Assembly (NCBI RefSeq): GCF_000685965.1
Contig: NZ_JMLE01000021.1
Location: 1 to 64,000, forward strand
DNA: 64,000 bases
Reading direction: 5' to 3'
DNA from: Arthrobacter sp. UNC362MFTsu5.1
GTDB taxonomy: Bacteria; Actinomycetota; Actinomycetes; Actinomycetales; Micrococcaceae
Shown here: in pieces, positions 1-9,204 of the stretch
Layout of the letters: every line of letters begins with the position of its first letter
Numbering within the stretch: position 1 is the stretch's first letter
The notes under the pieces: generated by a model
The model's database searches: none
What the model saw: only the letters and a program-made list of their open reading frames with translations
Told to the model about the DNA's origin: nothing
Position numbers and translations under genes: made by a program

Positions 1-535
1 GCCAGACGGCCACCGCCACCCCGAGCAGCGTTGCTGACAGCAGCGGGGTCCGGGCGGCCTGGAGCAGCGGGACGGCGTAGCCGCGGAATCCAGGTTCTTC
101 GCCCAGCGGCCCGTCCATCGGATTGATCAGGCGCACCCCGAAAACCATCAGCAGCCCGGACCAGGTCAACTGGGACAGCCCCGGTGCCGCGGCGCCGAAG
201 ACGATATTGAGGGAGCCAATGACCAGTACCAGCAGGGCCGGGAACAGGAGGGCCACGGCGTACCAGGCCCAGTGCACCCGCCAGCGGATGAGCCGCCGAC
301 CCCACATACGGTAACCGGCACGGCCCTCAGCAAGGCCGATCACTATGACAGCGGCAGCCAGCGGACCGACCGGCAGGAATTCCATCCGCGGCATCATCCC
401 CATGGCATACACGGGCCAGGAGGACCAGGAGATTGCATAGGAGAGGCCGAAGAAGAACAGAAGCCGGTGGCGCTGGAACCAGTTGCGGAAGCGCGGCATG
501 ACGGGCTCCGGACGCTCAGGGCGGGTGGGTCCCAT
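1..535 (-). CDS. CPBP-family intramembrane metalloprotease (3' end beyond window)
   Basis: The C-terminus lies outside the window. The visible part holds several hydrophobic membrane segments followed by GEEPGFRGYAVPLL, which is the EExxxR glutamate-arginine motif of CPBP (CAAX protease/bacteriocin-processing) membrane proteases. Members cleave substrates within the membrane, and some act in bacteriocin self-immunity or protein secretion. Two in-frame ATGs are possible, at 535 (preceded by GGCGGAG) and at 499 (preceded by GGAG at about 7 nt); neither is decisive. The membrane part of the protein starts just after the second. It is divergent from the oxidoreductase gene at 724. The substrate cannot be inferred. 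Confidence 0.8.
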   Translation of the reverse strand, partial: MGPTRPERPEPVMPRFRNWFQRHRLLFFFGLSYAISWSSWPVYAMGMMPRMEFLPVGPLAAAVIVIGLAEGRAGYRMWGRRLIRWRVHWAWYAVALLFPALLVLVIGSLNIVFGAAAPGLSQLTWSGLLMVFGVRLINPMDGPLGEEPGFRGYAVPLLQAARTPLLSATLLGVAVAVW

Positions 536-723
536 TCTCCGCCCATCCGCATTTTGATACCAGCCCCCGGGGGACGCGGGGCGAGCGTGGGCTGAATGCT
601 TGCGGGGCCCTGCCATACCTGCTAATCCTGAGGAAAGGTCCTGTCCGTGGGGGACGCTCCTCCCGTGGGACATCAGTTCAAAGCAGCACTGATCAGCAGG
701 TTCCGAGTCAGGGAGGGCGCAGC

Positions 724-3033
724 ATGCCGCGCAAGAATCCGCACGTGGAAGAAGCCGACGAAAACAACCTCGAAGTCGGGAAGCCCAAGGACTGGGCAGC
801 CGGCATTCCCGGTGTCTACCATTCGATGCAGCCGGCCCTGAAACACATGGGCGTGGGGCGTGCCGGTAAGACACTGCTGGGGCTGAACCAGAAAGACGGC
901 TTCGACTGCATGAGCTGCGCCTGGCCGGATCCCGGGCACCGCAAGACCTTCGAGTTCTGTGAGCAGGGCGCAAAGGCGGTCACGTGGGAGGCGACGCCGG
1001 TGGTGGTGCCGTCCGAGTTCTGGGCCGCGAACCCGGTCACCGAACTGCGGGAGCGGTCCGAGTACTGGCTGGGGATGCAGGGCCGGCTCACCGAACCTGT
1101 GTACAAACCGGCCGGGGACGACCACTACCGGCCAGTCAGCTGGGACGAGGCCTTTTCCATCATCGGCAGCAAGCTCCAGGGCCTGGACAGCCCGGACCAG
1201 GCCGCGTTCTACACCAGCGGCCGGACCTCGAACGAGGCCGCCTTCCTGTACCAGTTGTTCGTGCGGGCCTACGGAACCAACAACCTGCCGGACTGCTCCA
1301 ACATGTGCCATGAGTCCTCCGGCTGGGCCATGGGCCAGACCATCGGCGTGGGCAAGGCCACGGTCTCCTACGACGACTTCGCCAAGGCGGACCTGATCAT
1401 CATCATGGGGCAGAACCCGGGCAGCAACCATCCCCGCATGCTCACCGCCCTCGAGGACGCCAAGGAAGCCGGCTGCGAGATTGTGGCCATCAACCCGCTG
1501 CCGGAAGCCGGGCTCATGCGCTACAAGAACCCGCAGAAAATCAACGGGATCGTGGGACGCGGCACTGAACTTGCTGACCAGTACCTGCAGATCCGTCTGG
1601 GCGGGGACATGGCGCTGATGCAGGCCCTGTCCAAGCGTGTGCTCGACGCCGAGGCCAAACGTCCCGGGAACGTGCTGGACCACGAGTTCCTCCGGGAACA
1701 CTGCGAGGGCCTGGACGAACTCAAGGCGCACCTGGGGTCCCTGCAGGAATCAACCGTGCTTCGCGCCACCGGCCTGAGCAGCATGGAAATCGACGAACTC
1801 GCCGAGCGGTATCTGCGGGCCGGGAAGGTGATCATCACCTGGGCCATGGGCATCACGCAGCATAAGAAGGCCGTGCCCACCATCAAGGAGATCATCAACC
1901 TGCTGCTGCTACGCGGAAACATCGGCAAACCCGGTGCCGGCGCGTCCCCGATCCGCGGCCACAGCAACGTCCAGGGGGACCGCACCATGGGCATCTGGGA
2001 GCAGATGCCGCCCGCGTTCCTGGATTCCCTCGCCAAGGAGTTCACTTTCGAACCGCCGCGCGAACCCGGGGCTGACGCGGTGGAAACCATCCGCCAAATG
2101 CGCGACGGCGGGATCAAGGTTTTCGTCGCCATGGGAGGAAACTTCGTGGCGGCCATCTCGGACACCCACGCGGCCGAGGCCGCCGTCGCGAACACCGACA
2201 TGACGGTGCAGATCTCTACCAAACTCAACCGTTCGCACGCGGTCACGGGCGAGGAAGCACTCATCCTGCCCACCCTGGGGCGGACGGAAATCGACCTCCA
2301 GGAATCCGGGCCGCAGTTCGTGTCCGTGGAGGACACCGTCTCCGCCGTACACGCCTCCGAGGGAAAGGTGAAGCCGGTGGCCCCCGGGCTGCTGTCCGAA
2401 GTGGCGATCGTTACCCGGCTGGCCCGGGCCACCGTGGACAGCCGGATCAATGCGGACTGGGCCGGCTTCGAACGGAACTACGACCTCATCCGGGACCACA
2501 TCTCCCATGTGGTGGCCGGCTGCGAGGACTACAACCGGCGGATCCGGGACTGGGGCGGATTTGTGCTGCCCAACGGGCCGCGTGATTCCCGGACATTCCA
2601 CACCCCCACGGGGAAGGCGATGCTGACAGTCAACGAGTTGGAGTACGTGGAGCGGCCGGCCGGGACGCTGATCCTGCAGACCATGCGCTCCCACGACCAG
2701 TTCAATACCACCATCTACGGGCACAATGACCGGTACCGCGGGGTAAAGAAGGGCCGGGACGTTGTATTCGTCAGCCCGGAAGACATCTCCGAACTGGGAC
2801 TGGCCGACGGGCAATACGTGGACATCCACGGCGTGTACGACGACGGCGCTGAGCGGGTAATCAGGAAGTTCCGGGTGGTGTCCTACCCCACGGCACGGGG
2901 ATGCGCCGCGGCCTATTACCCGGAAGCGAACGTCCTCGTGCCGTTGGAGACGGTGGCGGAGGGCAGCCACACGCCAGTTTCCAAAGCCGTCATCGTGCGC
3001 CTGACGCCGAGCCCGGAGCCGAGTCCGGCGTGA
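724..3033 (+). CDS. FdhF/YdeP family molybdopterin-dependent oxidoreductase
   Basis: The 769-residue protein is a typical-length member of the YdeP branch of the formate dehydrogenase alpha/DMSO reductase superfamily. The N-terminus has the DCMSCAWPDP motif (Cys62, Cys65) and FCE near residue 79, characteristic of YdeP proteins, which lack a full ferredoxin-like 4Fe-4S motif. CSNMCHESS, GQNPGSNHPRML, GAGASPIRGHSNVQGDRT and a C-terminal molydopterin-dinucleotide-binding region (QTMRSHDQFNTTIYG) mark cofactor contacts. It is cytoplasmic, with no Tat signal visible. The physiological substrate of YdeP-type enzymes is unknown; the E. coli protein is linked to acid resistance. GGAGGG lies 6 nt before the ATG. 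It is followed after 27 nt by a small ABM-like gene, probably in the same transcript. Confidence 0.9.
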   Translation: MPRKNPHVEEADENNLEVGKPKDWAAGIPGVYHSMQPALKHMGVGRAGKTLLGLNQKDGFDCMSCAWPDPGHRKTFEFCEQGAKAVTWEATPVVVPSEFWAANPVTELRERSEYWLGMQGRLTEPVYKPAGDDHYRPVSWDEAFSIIGSKLQGLDSPDQAAFYTSGRTSNEAAFLYQLFVRAYGTNNLPDCSNMCHESSGWAMGQTIGVGKATVSYDDFAKADLIIIMGQNPGSNHPRMLTALEDAKEAGCEIVAINPLPEAGLMRYKNPQKINGIVGRGTELADQYLQIRLGGDMALMQALSKRVLDAEAKRPGNVLDHEFLREHCEGLDELKAHLGSLQESTVLRATGLSSMEIDELAERYLRAGKVIITWAMGITQHKKAVPTIKEIINLLLLRGNIGKPGAGASPIRGHSNVQGDRTMGIWEQMPPAFLDSLAKEFTFEPPREPGADAVETIRQMRDGGIKVFVAMGGNFVAAISDTHAAEAAVANTDMTVQISTKLNRSHAVTGEEALILPTLGRTEIDLQESGPQFVSVEDTVSAVHASEGKVKPVAPGLLSEVAIVTRLARATVDSRINADWAGFERNYDLIRDHISHVVAGCEDYNRRIRDWGGFVLPNGPRDSRTFHTPTGKAMLTVNELEYVERPAGTLILQTMRSHDQFNTTIYGHNDRYRGVKKGRDVVFVSPEDISELGLADGQYVDIHGVYDDGAERVIRKFRVVSYPTARGCAAAYYPEANVLVPLETVAEGSHTPVSKAVIVRLTPSPEPSPA

Positions 3034-3060
3034 GCGGGGCCAGCCCGCAAGGAGGACAGC

Positions 3061-3444
3061 ATGAGTGATTTCCTTGTTTACCTCGATACCTCCGACGTGC
3101 GGCCCGGGAAACTTGGCGAGCTCAAGGTCGCCATGGAGGACCTCGCCCGCTTTGTCGAAGCCAACGAGCCACGGATCATTGCCTATGACGTCTACTTTTC
3201 GGACGACGGCACCCGCATGAACGTCCTCCAGGTCCACCAGGACCTGGCGTCGCTGGAATTCCACTTGGAGGTGGCCGGTCCGCGGTTCCCGCCGATTGCG
3301 CCCCTCGTCCGGCTCCGGACCATCGAAATCTTCGGCGCGGTCACGGAGGAGCTGGTCAAACAGCTCGAAGCGAAGACGCAATTGCTGGGCGGCACCGTGA
3401 TGATCCGCAACCTCCACGCAGGTTTTGCCCGGGTGGCGGCTTGA
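3061..3444 (+). CDS. Small dimeric alpha/beta-barrel (ABM-like) hypothetical protein
   Basis: The 127-residue soluble protein has the layout of the antibiotic-biosynthesis-monooxygenase/EthD ferredoxin-like fold: an N-terminal strand (FLVYLDTSDV), an amphipathic helix around residues 15-33, and a mid strand with Asp-Asp and 'MNVLQVHQDLASLEFHLE'. No catalytic residue can be assigned. AAGGAGG precedes the ATG (27 nt after the oxidoreductase stop), so translation in tandem with the molybdoenzyme is likely. The fold call is by overall pattern, not by a diagnostic motif, and a role together with the oxidoreductase is only inferred from position. Confidence 0.65.
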   Translation: MSDFLVYLDTSDVRPGKLGELKVAMEDLARFVEANEPRIIAYDVYFSDDGTRMNVLQVHQDLASLEFHLEVAGPRFPPIAPLVRLRTIEIFGAVTEELVKQLEAKTQLLGGTVMIRNLHAGFARVAA

Positions 3445-3561
3445 TAAATACGAGCCCGGGCCCTTTGTCAACAGGCCCAAAGTCCTGATGTTTCCGCCGC
3501 TCAGCTGAGACTCTAGGATCACTTGTGCTGCATTCGGCGTCATAGTCGGTCACGACACACG

Positions 3562-3590
3562 TTGTTAACGTCCATAGTCGCCTCTATTTA
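3562..3590 (+). promoter_or_regulatory. Candidate sigma70-type promoter for the 3639 gene
   Basis: TTGTTA (3562-3567) and TATTTA (3585-3590) are separated by 17 nt in an A/T-enriched stretch of the 194-nt gap before the gene at 3639. The fit to consensus is partial, so this is a guess from spacing and context. Confidence 0.35.
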
Positions 3591-3638
3591 CAGTTCACTG
3601 GCAAAATGCTGAGTGATCACCTGCTCGAAAGGACAAAT

Positions 3639-4532
3639 ATGCCCACGGCTATTGCAGACACCACCACTGTTCGACTCAAATCAGTGCTCGACATCCTCGC
3701 GGAAAGCGTCCTGTCAGGCGAGACCCTCGGCGCGGGCGCAGTCCTGGCCCAGGCCACGGTCCGTGTACCGCTGAACGAGAAGGAAAGTGAGCTGCTCAGC
3801 GGAGGCATCCCCCGGGGACACAAGGCGCTGACCACCGCCACCAGCAAGCTCGTGAAGGCAGGCTGGCTCGTCAAGGGACGCAGCGGCTGGACCATTACCG
3901 ACGACGGCCTCCGCGCCACCGTCGCATTCCCGGATCCGGACACCTTTGCCACGGCCCTTGCCGAAGGCACCCCGGTCCCCGCTGACGTGCCGGTTCCCAC
4001 GGAGCTCCCCGCCAAGGCTGCAGCTCCGAAGGCTGCCGCAAAAGCTCCCGCCAAGGCTGCCCCGAAGAAGAAGGCGCCGTCCAAGGCTGCCAAGGTGGTT
4101 GAAAAGGCTGCCGAGCTGATTGAAGATGCCGTGGAGCCGGTGAAGAAGGCTGTGCGCACCCGTAAGGCTGCTGCCAAGCCGGCCAAGGCCAGCGTAGAAA
4201 CGCCTGCAGAGGCTCCCAGTGTGGAATCGATCGACCAGCCGGAGGCAGTCGCCATCGCGGGCGACTTCAATGTGCTCCTGGGCGCCCCCGCGAACTGGGC
4301 ACCGCAGTACGACGAATCTCAGATGACACTGGATTCAGTGGACCAACTGTGGAAGCTCACCACCGACCTTCCCGCCGGGCACTACACGTTCAAGATCGCG
4401 CTCAACCGTTCCTGGGACGAGAACTACGGCGCGTTCGGAGCGTTTGACGGTGCAAACCACGAACTCCACCACCCCGGCGGCCGGATCACCTTCAACTACG
4501 ATCACCGGACCCGCGACATCAGCCTGATCTAA
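3639..4532 (+). CDS. Winged-helix-like / Lys-Ala-rich linker / pullulanase X25-type domain fusion protein
   Basis: The 297-residue protein has three unlike parts. Residues 1-105 look like a small helical, winged-helix-type domain (tandem KALTTATSKLVKAGWLV...GWTITDDGLRATVAF). Residues 110-200 are a histone-H1-like linker of repeated Ala-Lys-Pro blocks (PKAAAKAPAKAAPKKKAPSK). Residues 205-297 resemble the X25/CBM48-like beta-sandwich found in bacterial pullulanases (VAIAGDFNVLLGAPANWAPQ, LPAGHYTFKIALNRSWDENY, FNYDHRT). No glycosidase catalytic domain and no signal peptide are present. The start is ATG 3639, with AAAGGA 8 nt upstream; an in-frame ATG 33 nt earlier lacks a site. X25 domains normally sit next to starch-active domains, so this suggests a glycan-sensing or nucleoid-associated role. 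Function unknown. Confidence 0.75.
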   Translation: MPTAIADTTTVRLKSVLDILAESVLSGETLGAGAVLAQATVRVPLNEKESELLSGGIPRGHKALTTATSKLVKAGWLVKGRSGWTITDDGLRATVAFPDPDTFATALAEGTPVPADVPVPTELPAKAAAPKAAAKAPAKAAPKKKAPSKAAKVVEKAAELIEDAVEPVKKAVRTRKAAAKPAKASVETPAEAPSVESIDQPEAVAIAGDFNVLLGAPANWAPQYDESQMTLDSVDQLWKLTTDLPAGHYTFKIALNRSWDENYGAFGAFDGANHELHHPGGRITFNYDHRTRDISLI

Positions 4533-4625
4533 GGTCCAGCCGCTGCACCTCCTCCAGTAGGCAGCTGACCCTGATCGGCTTAGAATCAACCCATCAGGGT
4601 CAGCTCCACTAAGGAGCGGTGCGGC

Positions 4626-5420
4626 GTGGACACTGTTGACATTTCAGGACTGCGGATCGGCTACCAGCGCGTGGGCCAAGGCCCTCCGCTGGTGCTCCTT
4701 CACGGCGCCTACGAGGACAGCCGCAGCTGGCGGCAACAGTTGGAGGGGCTCTCCAACGAGTTCACTGTCATTGCCTGGGATGCCCCGGGCTGCGGCCGGT
4801 CCGACGATCCTCCGGCGGACTTCTCCGGTAAGGAACTGGGCGATGTGCTCGCCGGGTTCCTCCGTGAGGTAGCGCCGCGGAAACCGCACGTCCTGGGGCT
4901 GTCCTGGGGGTCCGGGGTCGCCCTGGAACTGTACCGGGGCCACCCCCACATGGCAGCGTCCCTGCTGCTGGTGTCGGCTTACGCAGGCTGGGCCGGATCG
5001 TTGCCGCCCGAGGAAGTCGAGCGCAGGTACGCGCAGATCCTGGCCGAGCTGGACCAGCCGCCCGAGCAATTCATCCCCGTGTGGCTGCCCACGCTGTTCA
5101 CCGCGCGGGCGGATCCCGCCGTCGTCGAAGAAGCCAGCGCCATCATGGCCGACTTCCATCCCGCCGGAATGCGGGCAATGCTGAGCGCAAGCGGCCACGC
5201 AGACTACCGTGACGTCCTTCCCACCATCAGCGTCCCCACACTGCTGCTTTACGGCGAACACGACGTGCGATCGCCGCTGGCAGTGGCGCACGACATGCAC
5301 CGCCAGATCCCGGGTTCACAGCTCACGGTGATTCCCGACGTCGGGCATATGGTCGCTGCTGAAACGCCGGCGGCGTTCAACACCGAGGTCCGCCGGTTCC
5401 TGCACAGCATCGGTGACTGA
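4626..5420 (+). CDS. Alpha/beta hydrolase
   Basis: The 264-residue protein is a single-domain alpha/beta-hydrolase with a full catalytic triad pattern. It has an oxyanion motif LLHGAYEDSRSW, nucleophile elbow GLSWGSG (Ser about 94), acid in LLYGEHDVRSP, and histidine in IPDVGHM. There is no signal peptide, so it is probably cytoplasmic. The start codon is GTG, with AAGGAG about 9 nt upstream. The substrate cannot be told from sequence; relatives include esterases and haloperoxidase-like enzymes. Confidence 0.88.
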   Translation: MDTVDISGLRIGYQRVGQGPPLVLLHGAYEDSRSWRQQLEGLSNEFTVIAWDAPGCGRSDDPPADFSGKELGDVLAGFLREVAPRKPHVLGLSWGSGVALELYRGHPHMAASLLLVSAYAGWAGSLPPEEVERRYAQILAELDQPPEQFIPVWLPTLFTARADPAVVEEASAIMADFHPAGMRAMLSASGHADYRDVLPTISVPTLLLYGEHDVRSPLAVAHDMHRQIPGSQLTVIPDVGHMVAAETPAAFNTEVRRFLHSIGD

Positions 5421-5475
5421 ACGCACACGGGCGACTGAACAGACCCCCCTGCATGAGCGGTTGGCGAGCGAAATC

Positions 5476-5706
5476 CTAGAACCGCGTGGGGTCGGGATTC
5501 GGCGACGGCGGCCCCGGCGGCATGGGGCCCGGGTCCGGGATGGGGAGCGGACCGGGCGCCGGTGTCGGTTCCGGGCCGGGATGCGGCGGGCGCGGCTCCG
5601 TGGGGTCCGGCCTGCTGGGCGGGAACGGGTTGTCCGGATCCGGCGGTCCCGTGGGGCCAGGCTCCGGCGGGAACGGATCCGGCTCCGGCAGCGGTGGAAT
5701 AGTCAT
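5476..5706 (-). CDS. Small proline-rich protein
   Basis: This 76-residue protein is almost entirely Pro, Gly, Asp and Glu with repeated PxPDP-type units (PDPFPPEPGPTGPPDP). A strong AAGGAG site 7 nt before the ATG is the best evidence that it is really translated. The opposite strand also has open frames here because of the repetitive composition, but they have no comparable ribosome binding site. It is probably disordered, with no signal peptide. It lies upstream of nothing obvious on its own strand. Function unknown. Confidence 0.6.
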   Translation of the reverse strand: MTIPPLPEPDPFPPEPGPTGPPDPDNPFPPSRPDPTEPRPPHPGPEPTPAPGPLPIPDPGPMPPGPPSPNPDPTRF

Positions 5707-5751
5707 GATGCTCTCCTTGCTTCGCTGGTGTAACGGCCTTGGGGGTGAAAT

Positions 5752-7692
5752 TCAGTTGTTGTGTTGCCGGCGGAAGACCTTCAGCTCCCAGGGGCGCAGC
5801 GTAATCGCAGCATGCGTCCCGGCACTGTGCTTCCCGGCGCTGCCGGATGGGTAGTTACCGAGGACCAGCTCGGCCGGGTAGTGGCCCAGCTCGGGCTCAT
5901 CCGCGCCGGCTTCGGTATCGCCCCAGCCGCCGCCGTCGAGCTCCACTGTCCGGTCTTCACCCGAGAAGTTGCCCAGCACCAGCAACTGGACGCCGGGAGC
6001 CGCGGCAGCAGCCGCATCCTCAGCGGCATCGGCAGCCGGCCCGGTTCCCGGCAGTGTCCGCCGGAAGGCGTACACGTGCTCGTCGTCCGGAAGCAGCATG
6101 GTGAAGTCGCCCTCCGCCACCACGGGCTCGGCGTGACGCAGGGCGATGACCTCGCGGTAGAAGCTGAAGACGGAGTCCGGGTTGTCTTCCTGCTCCGCGG
6201 CGTTGATGTGGCTGGTGTTGGGGTTGACGGCTATCCATGGCGCTCCCGTGGTGAACCCGCCATGCCGGGTGGCGTCCCACTGCACCGGGGTGCGGGCGTT
6301 GTCCCGGTTCAGCGGTGCCAGCGCGGCGAGGACCTCAGCGTCAGTGTGGCCCAGATGGGTGGTGGCTTCGCGGTGGTGGTTGAGCACCTCGATGTCGCGG
6401 TAGTCGCTGATGGCGCCGAAGCTCATGTTCGTCATGCCCAGTTCCTCGCCCTGGTAGACGTACGGCGTACCGCGGTGCAGGTGCAGGATGCCGGCCAGCA
6501 TCTTGGCGGAGAGCTCGCGGTACTGCCCGTCGTCGCCGAAGCGGGACACGGCGCGGGCCTGGTCGTGGTTGCCCCAGTAGAGGCTGTTCCAGCCGCGCTC
6601 GGCCAGGGCTGCCTGCCAGCGGCCCAGGGACTTTTTCAGGTCCGTCAGCCGCAGCTTCTTGGGCCGCCACTTGTTGCCGTCCTCCTGGTCCAGCGCGACG
6701 TGCTCAAACTGGAACACCATGTCCACCTCGCGCCGGGCAGGGTCCGTGAACAGGACAGCATCTTCCACAGTGACGCCGGGCATTTCGCCCACGGTCAGCA
6801 GCGGCTTGTCCCGGCCGGCGAAAACCTCCAGGTGCATCTCGTGCAGGAACTCGTGGATCCGCGGACCGGACATGAAGTGCGGGCTGCCGTCGCCAAACAG
6901 CAGGCCGTCCGCCCGCGGCCCGTCCGGCAGCGCGGTGTCCTTGGAGATGAAGTTGATGACGTCCATCCGGAAGCCGTCCACGCCGCGGTCCAGCCACCAG
7001 TTCATCATCTCGTAGACGGCGGCGCGGACCTCGGGGTTTTCCCAGTTGAGGTCCGGCTGCTTCCGGGAGAACAAGTGGAGGTAGTACTCGCCGGTGGCCT
7101 GGTCGAATTCCCAGGCCGGGCCGGAGAATGCCGAACCCCAGTTGTTCGGTTCCGCGCCGGTTGCGGGCGCTGTGGCGGCTGTACCCGCTGTACCGGCCGT
7201 TCCACCGCCGCCTTCCGACGTCTCCCGCGGCGGCCGCCACCAGTACCAGTCGCGTTTGGGGTTGTCCTTGGCGGAACGTGATTCCACGAACCACGGGTGC
7301 TCGTCCGAGGTGTGGTTGACCACCAGGTCCATCACCAGTTTCATGCCCCGCGAGTGCAGCCCGTCAGTCAGTTCCTGCAGGTCAGCCAGGGTGCCGAAAA
7401 TGGGGTCAACGTCGCGGTAGTTGCTGATGTCGTAGCCGTTGTCGTCCTGCGGTGAGGTGTAGATGGGGGAGAGCCAGACGACGTCGACCCCCAGCTTCTG
7501 CAGGTAGTCCAGCTTGCTGATGATGCCGGGGAGGTCGCCGATGCCGTCACCGTCGGAGTCCGCGAAGCTGCGCGGATAGATCTGGTAGACCACCGCTTTG
7601 TGGAACCATCCGGGATCCGTGGTCACCTCGTCGTCGTTGTCCGGCGCCTCGCTGACAGGGGGTTCCGTTGCGGGGTCCGCGTGGGTGGTCAT
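5752..7692 (-). CDS. GH13 alpha-glucosidase (oligo-1,6-glucosidase type)
   Basis: The 646-residue cytoplasmic enzyme hydrolyses alpha-glucosidic bonds at non-reducing ends of oligosaccharides. GH13 signatures are present: VYQIYPRSFADSDGDGIGDL, DLVVNHTSDEHPWF, GFRMDVINFISK (nucleophile Asp), TVGEMPGV (acid/base Glu) and WGNHDQARAVSRFGDD (transition-state Asp). The VIN after the nucleophile is typical of the oligo-1,6-glucosidase/isomaltase group. Odd features are an acidic N-terminal extension of about 27 residues, a Gly/Thr/Ala low-complexity insert near residues 160-180 and an Ala-rich stretch near 570. GAGGAG precedes the ATG. No transporter is adjacent, so it probably serves glycogen/maltodextrin or imported isomaltosides. 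Confidence 0.92.
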   Translation of the reverse strand: MTTHADPATEPPVSEAPDNDDEVTTDPGWFHKAVVYQIYPRSFADSDGDGIGDLPGIISKLDYLQKLGVDVVWLSPIYTSPQDDNGYDISNYRDVDPIFGTLADLQELTDGLHSRGMKLVMDLVVNHTSDEHPWFVESRSAKDNPKRDWYWWRPPRETSEGGGGTAGTAGTAATAPATGAEPNNWGSAFSGPAWEFDQATGEYYLHLFSRKQPDLNWENPEVRAAVYEMMNWWLDRGVDGFRMDVINFISKDTALPDGPRADGLLFGDGSPHFMSGPRIHEFLHEMHLEVFAGRDKPLLTVGEMPGVTVEDAVLFTDPARREVDMVFQFEHVALDQEDGNKWRPKKLRLTDLKKSLGRWQAALAERGWNSLYWGNHDQARAVSRFGDDGQYRELSAKMLAGILHLHRGTPYVYQGEELGMTNMSFGAISDYRDIEVLNHHREATTHLGHTDAEVLAALAPLNRDNARTPVQWDATRHGGFTTGAPWIAVNPNTSHINAAEQEDNPDSVFSFYREVIALRHAEPVVAEGDFTMLLPDDEHVYAFRRTLPGTGPAADAAEDAAAAAAPGVQLLVLGNFSGEDRTVELDGGGWGDTEAGADEPELGHYPAELVLGNYPSGSAGKHSAGTHAAITLRPWELKVFRRQHNN

Positions 7693-7780
7693 GGCCTGGT
7701 CTCCTCAGTTGCTTGCGGCTGGTCTGATGATGGGGCTCGGTTTGATTATTGTTCAGATCCGCCGGGCAGGAAAGGGGCCC

Positions 7781-9043
7781 CTAGCTCCGTGCGGAGAGGG
7801 TCTTGTCGCGGTCCTCGAAGACCTCTTCGCCCGGGCCGGTGAACGCGCGGGACCGCTCGATCGCTTCGACCGAGCCGGTAAAGAGCTGGGAGTCCTGCGG
7901 ATCCGACTGCTGGCGCGCGTGCACCGGCCGCCCGGACTCGACAGTCTCGCTGGACTCGACTGACTCGCTGGACTCGACTGCGGGCTGTCGGGGCATCGCC
8001 CGGGAGGGCGCAGGCTGCACGGGTTCCCAGCGCATGTGCGGCAGCGACTCCGGGTGGCCTTGCTGCAGGAAGGTGACCATGGCCTCGCGGATGAGGCAGC
8101 GCAGGTCGAAAAGGGCGGCGCTGTCCGCGGCGCTCACCAGGATCCGCACCCGGACGTAGCCGCCGGTGGCATCGGTGATCTGCAGGATACCCACGCGCTC
8201 GTCCCACAGTGCCGTTCCGTCCAGCACGGTCCGCAGTTCGGCGCGCATGTCCTCGATGGGTGCTCGCCAGTCGAGATCGAACTCCACGGTGCCCATCACC
8301 TCGGACTGCCGGCGGGTCCAGTTCTCGAACGGTGTGGTGGTGAAGTAGGTGGAGGGCAGGATGAGCCTGCGGTCGTCCCAGATGTGGACCACCACGTAGG
8401 TCAGGGTGATCTCCTCGATCCGTCCCCACTCCTTCTGGACCACCACAACATCGTCCACCCGGATCGCGTCAGTGAAGGCGAGCTGCATGCCGGCGAACAC
8501 GTTCACCAGGGAGGTCTGCGCGGCGAGTCCGGCCACGATGGAGATCACGCCGGCAGAGGCCAGCAGTCCCGCGCCGAGTGCCTGGATCGCGGGGAAGGTC
8601 AGCATGACGCTGCCAACCGCCAGCACCACGATGAGCGCAACGGCGATCCGTCGGGCCAGGATCATCTGGGTCCGCAGGCGGCGTGCCCGGCGGTTGTCGG
8701 CCACGTCCACGCTGTAGCGGCTGAGGACCAGGGCCTCAACGATCAGCAGCACGGCCACGGCGAGCCAGGCAAGGGAGCCCATGAGGGCAATCAGGAGGAG
8801 GTGGTCGACGGCGGACCGCCACCCGCCGTCGTCCGTCGTCAGCGCCAGGGCGATCCGGACGCCGATCAGGCAGAGGGCCAGGCGGAGGGGGAGCCGGGCC
8901 ACCCGGGAGGTGGACTGCAACTCCGGACGGCGCCGGTTGAGCCGGAGGACGGTCTTTCGGATCAGCCAGGAGAGGACCAGTCCAGCCGCCACGGCGAGCG
9001 TCATGGCCAGGAAGGGCATTGCCGGGGTGAGGAATTCTTGCAT
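7781..9043 (-). CDS. MscS-family mechanosensitive ion channel
   Basis: The 420-residue membrane protein has about four N-terminal hydrophobic helices, then the pore helix and MscS beta-domain: LGAGLLASAGVISIVAGLAAQTSLVNVFAGMQ read in sections shows the Gly/Ala-packed TM3, followed by AFTDAIRVDDVVVV, which is the conserved MscS entry to the beta domain. It releases solutes at hypo-osmotic shock. The C-terminal tail (about 365-420) is hydrophilic and contains imperfect SSESVESSETVESG repeats produced by a short tandem repeat at about 7930-7985. It is transcribed alone, convergent with nothing and divergent from the lipoprotein at 9205. Confidence 0.9.
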   Translation of the reverse strand: MQEFLTPAMPFLAMTLAVAAGLVLSWLIRKTVLRLNRRRPELQSTSRVARLPLRLALCLIGVRIALALTTDDGGWRSAVDHLLLIALMGSLAWLAVAVLLIVEALVLSRYSVDVADNRRARRLRTQMILARRIAVALIVVLAVGSVMLTFPAIQALGAGLLASAGVISIVAGLAAQTSLVNVFAGMQLAFTDAIRVDDVVVVQKEWGRIEEITLTYVVVHIWDDRRLILPSTYFTTTPFENWTRRQSEVMGTVEFDLDWRAPIEDMRAELRTVLDGTALWDERVGILQITDATGGYVRVRILVSAADSAALFDLRCLIREAMVTFLQQGHPESLPHMRWEPVQPAPSRAMPRQPAVESSESVESSETVESGRPVHARQQSDPQDSQLFTGSVEAIERSRAFTGPGEEVFEDRDKTLSARS

Positions 9044-9204
9044 TGGTTAAGCTCTATCAAGCTTCAGGGAAGAGCCTAAATCCGGGAGGGGCTCGGGCGT
9101 GGCGATAACATTTGGACATCGATTGGATTTATTGCTAGGGCTGAGGCCCTCCGCAGTCCAGAATTGAGGAATTATTCGCGGTCTCATGAGATTCAGGAGA
9201 ACAG

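Noticed and set aside
1909..3543. 544-codon minus-strand frame over the oxidoreductase 3' half
   Set aside because: Antisense shadow of a gene with clear molybdopterin motifs.
5413..5854. Plus-strand Gly/Arg-rich frames opposite the proline-rich gene
   Set aside because: Only the minus-strand frame has a strong AAGGAG site; the others mirror its repetitive composition.
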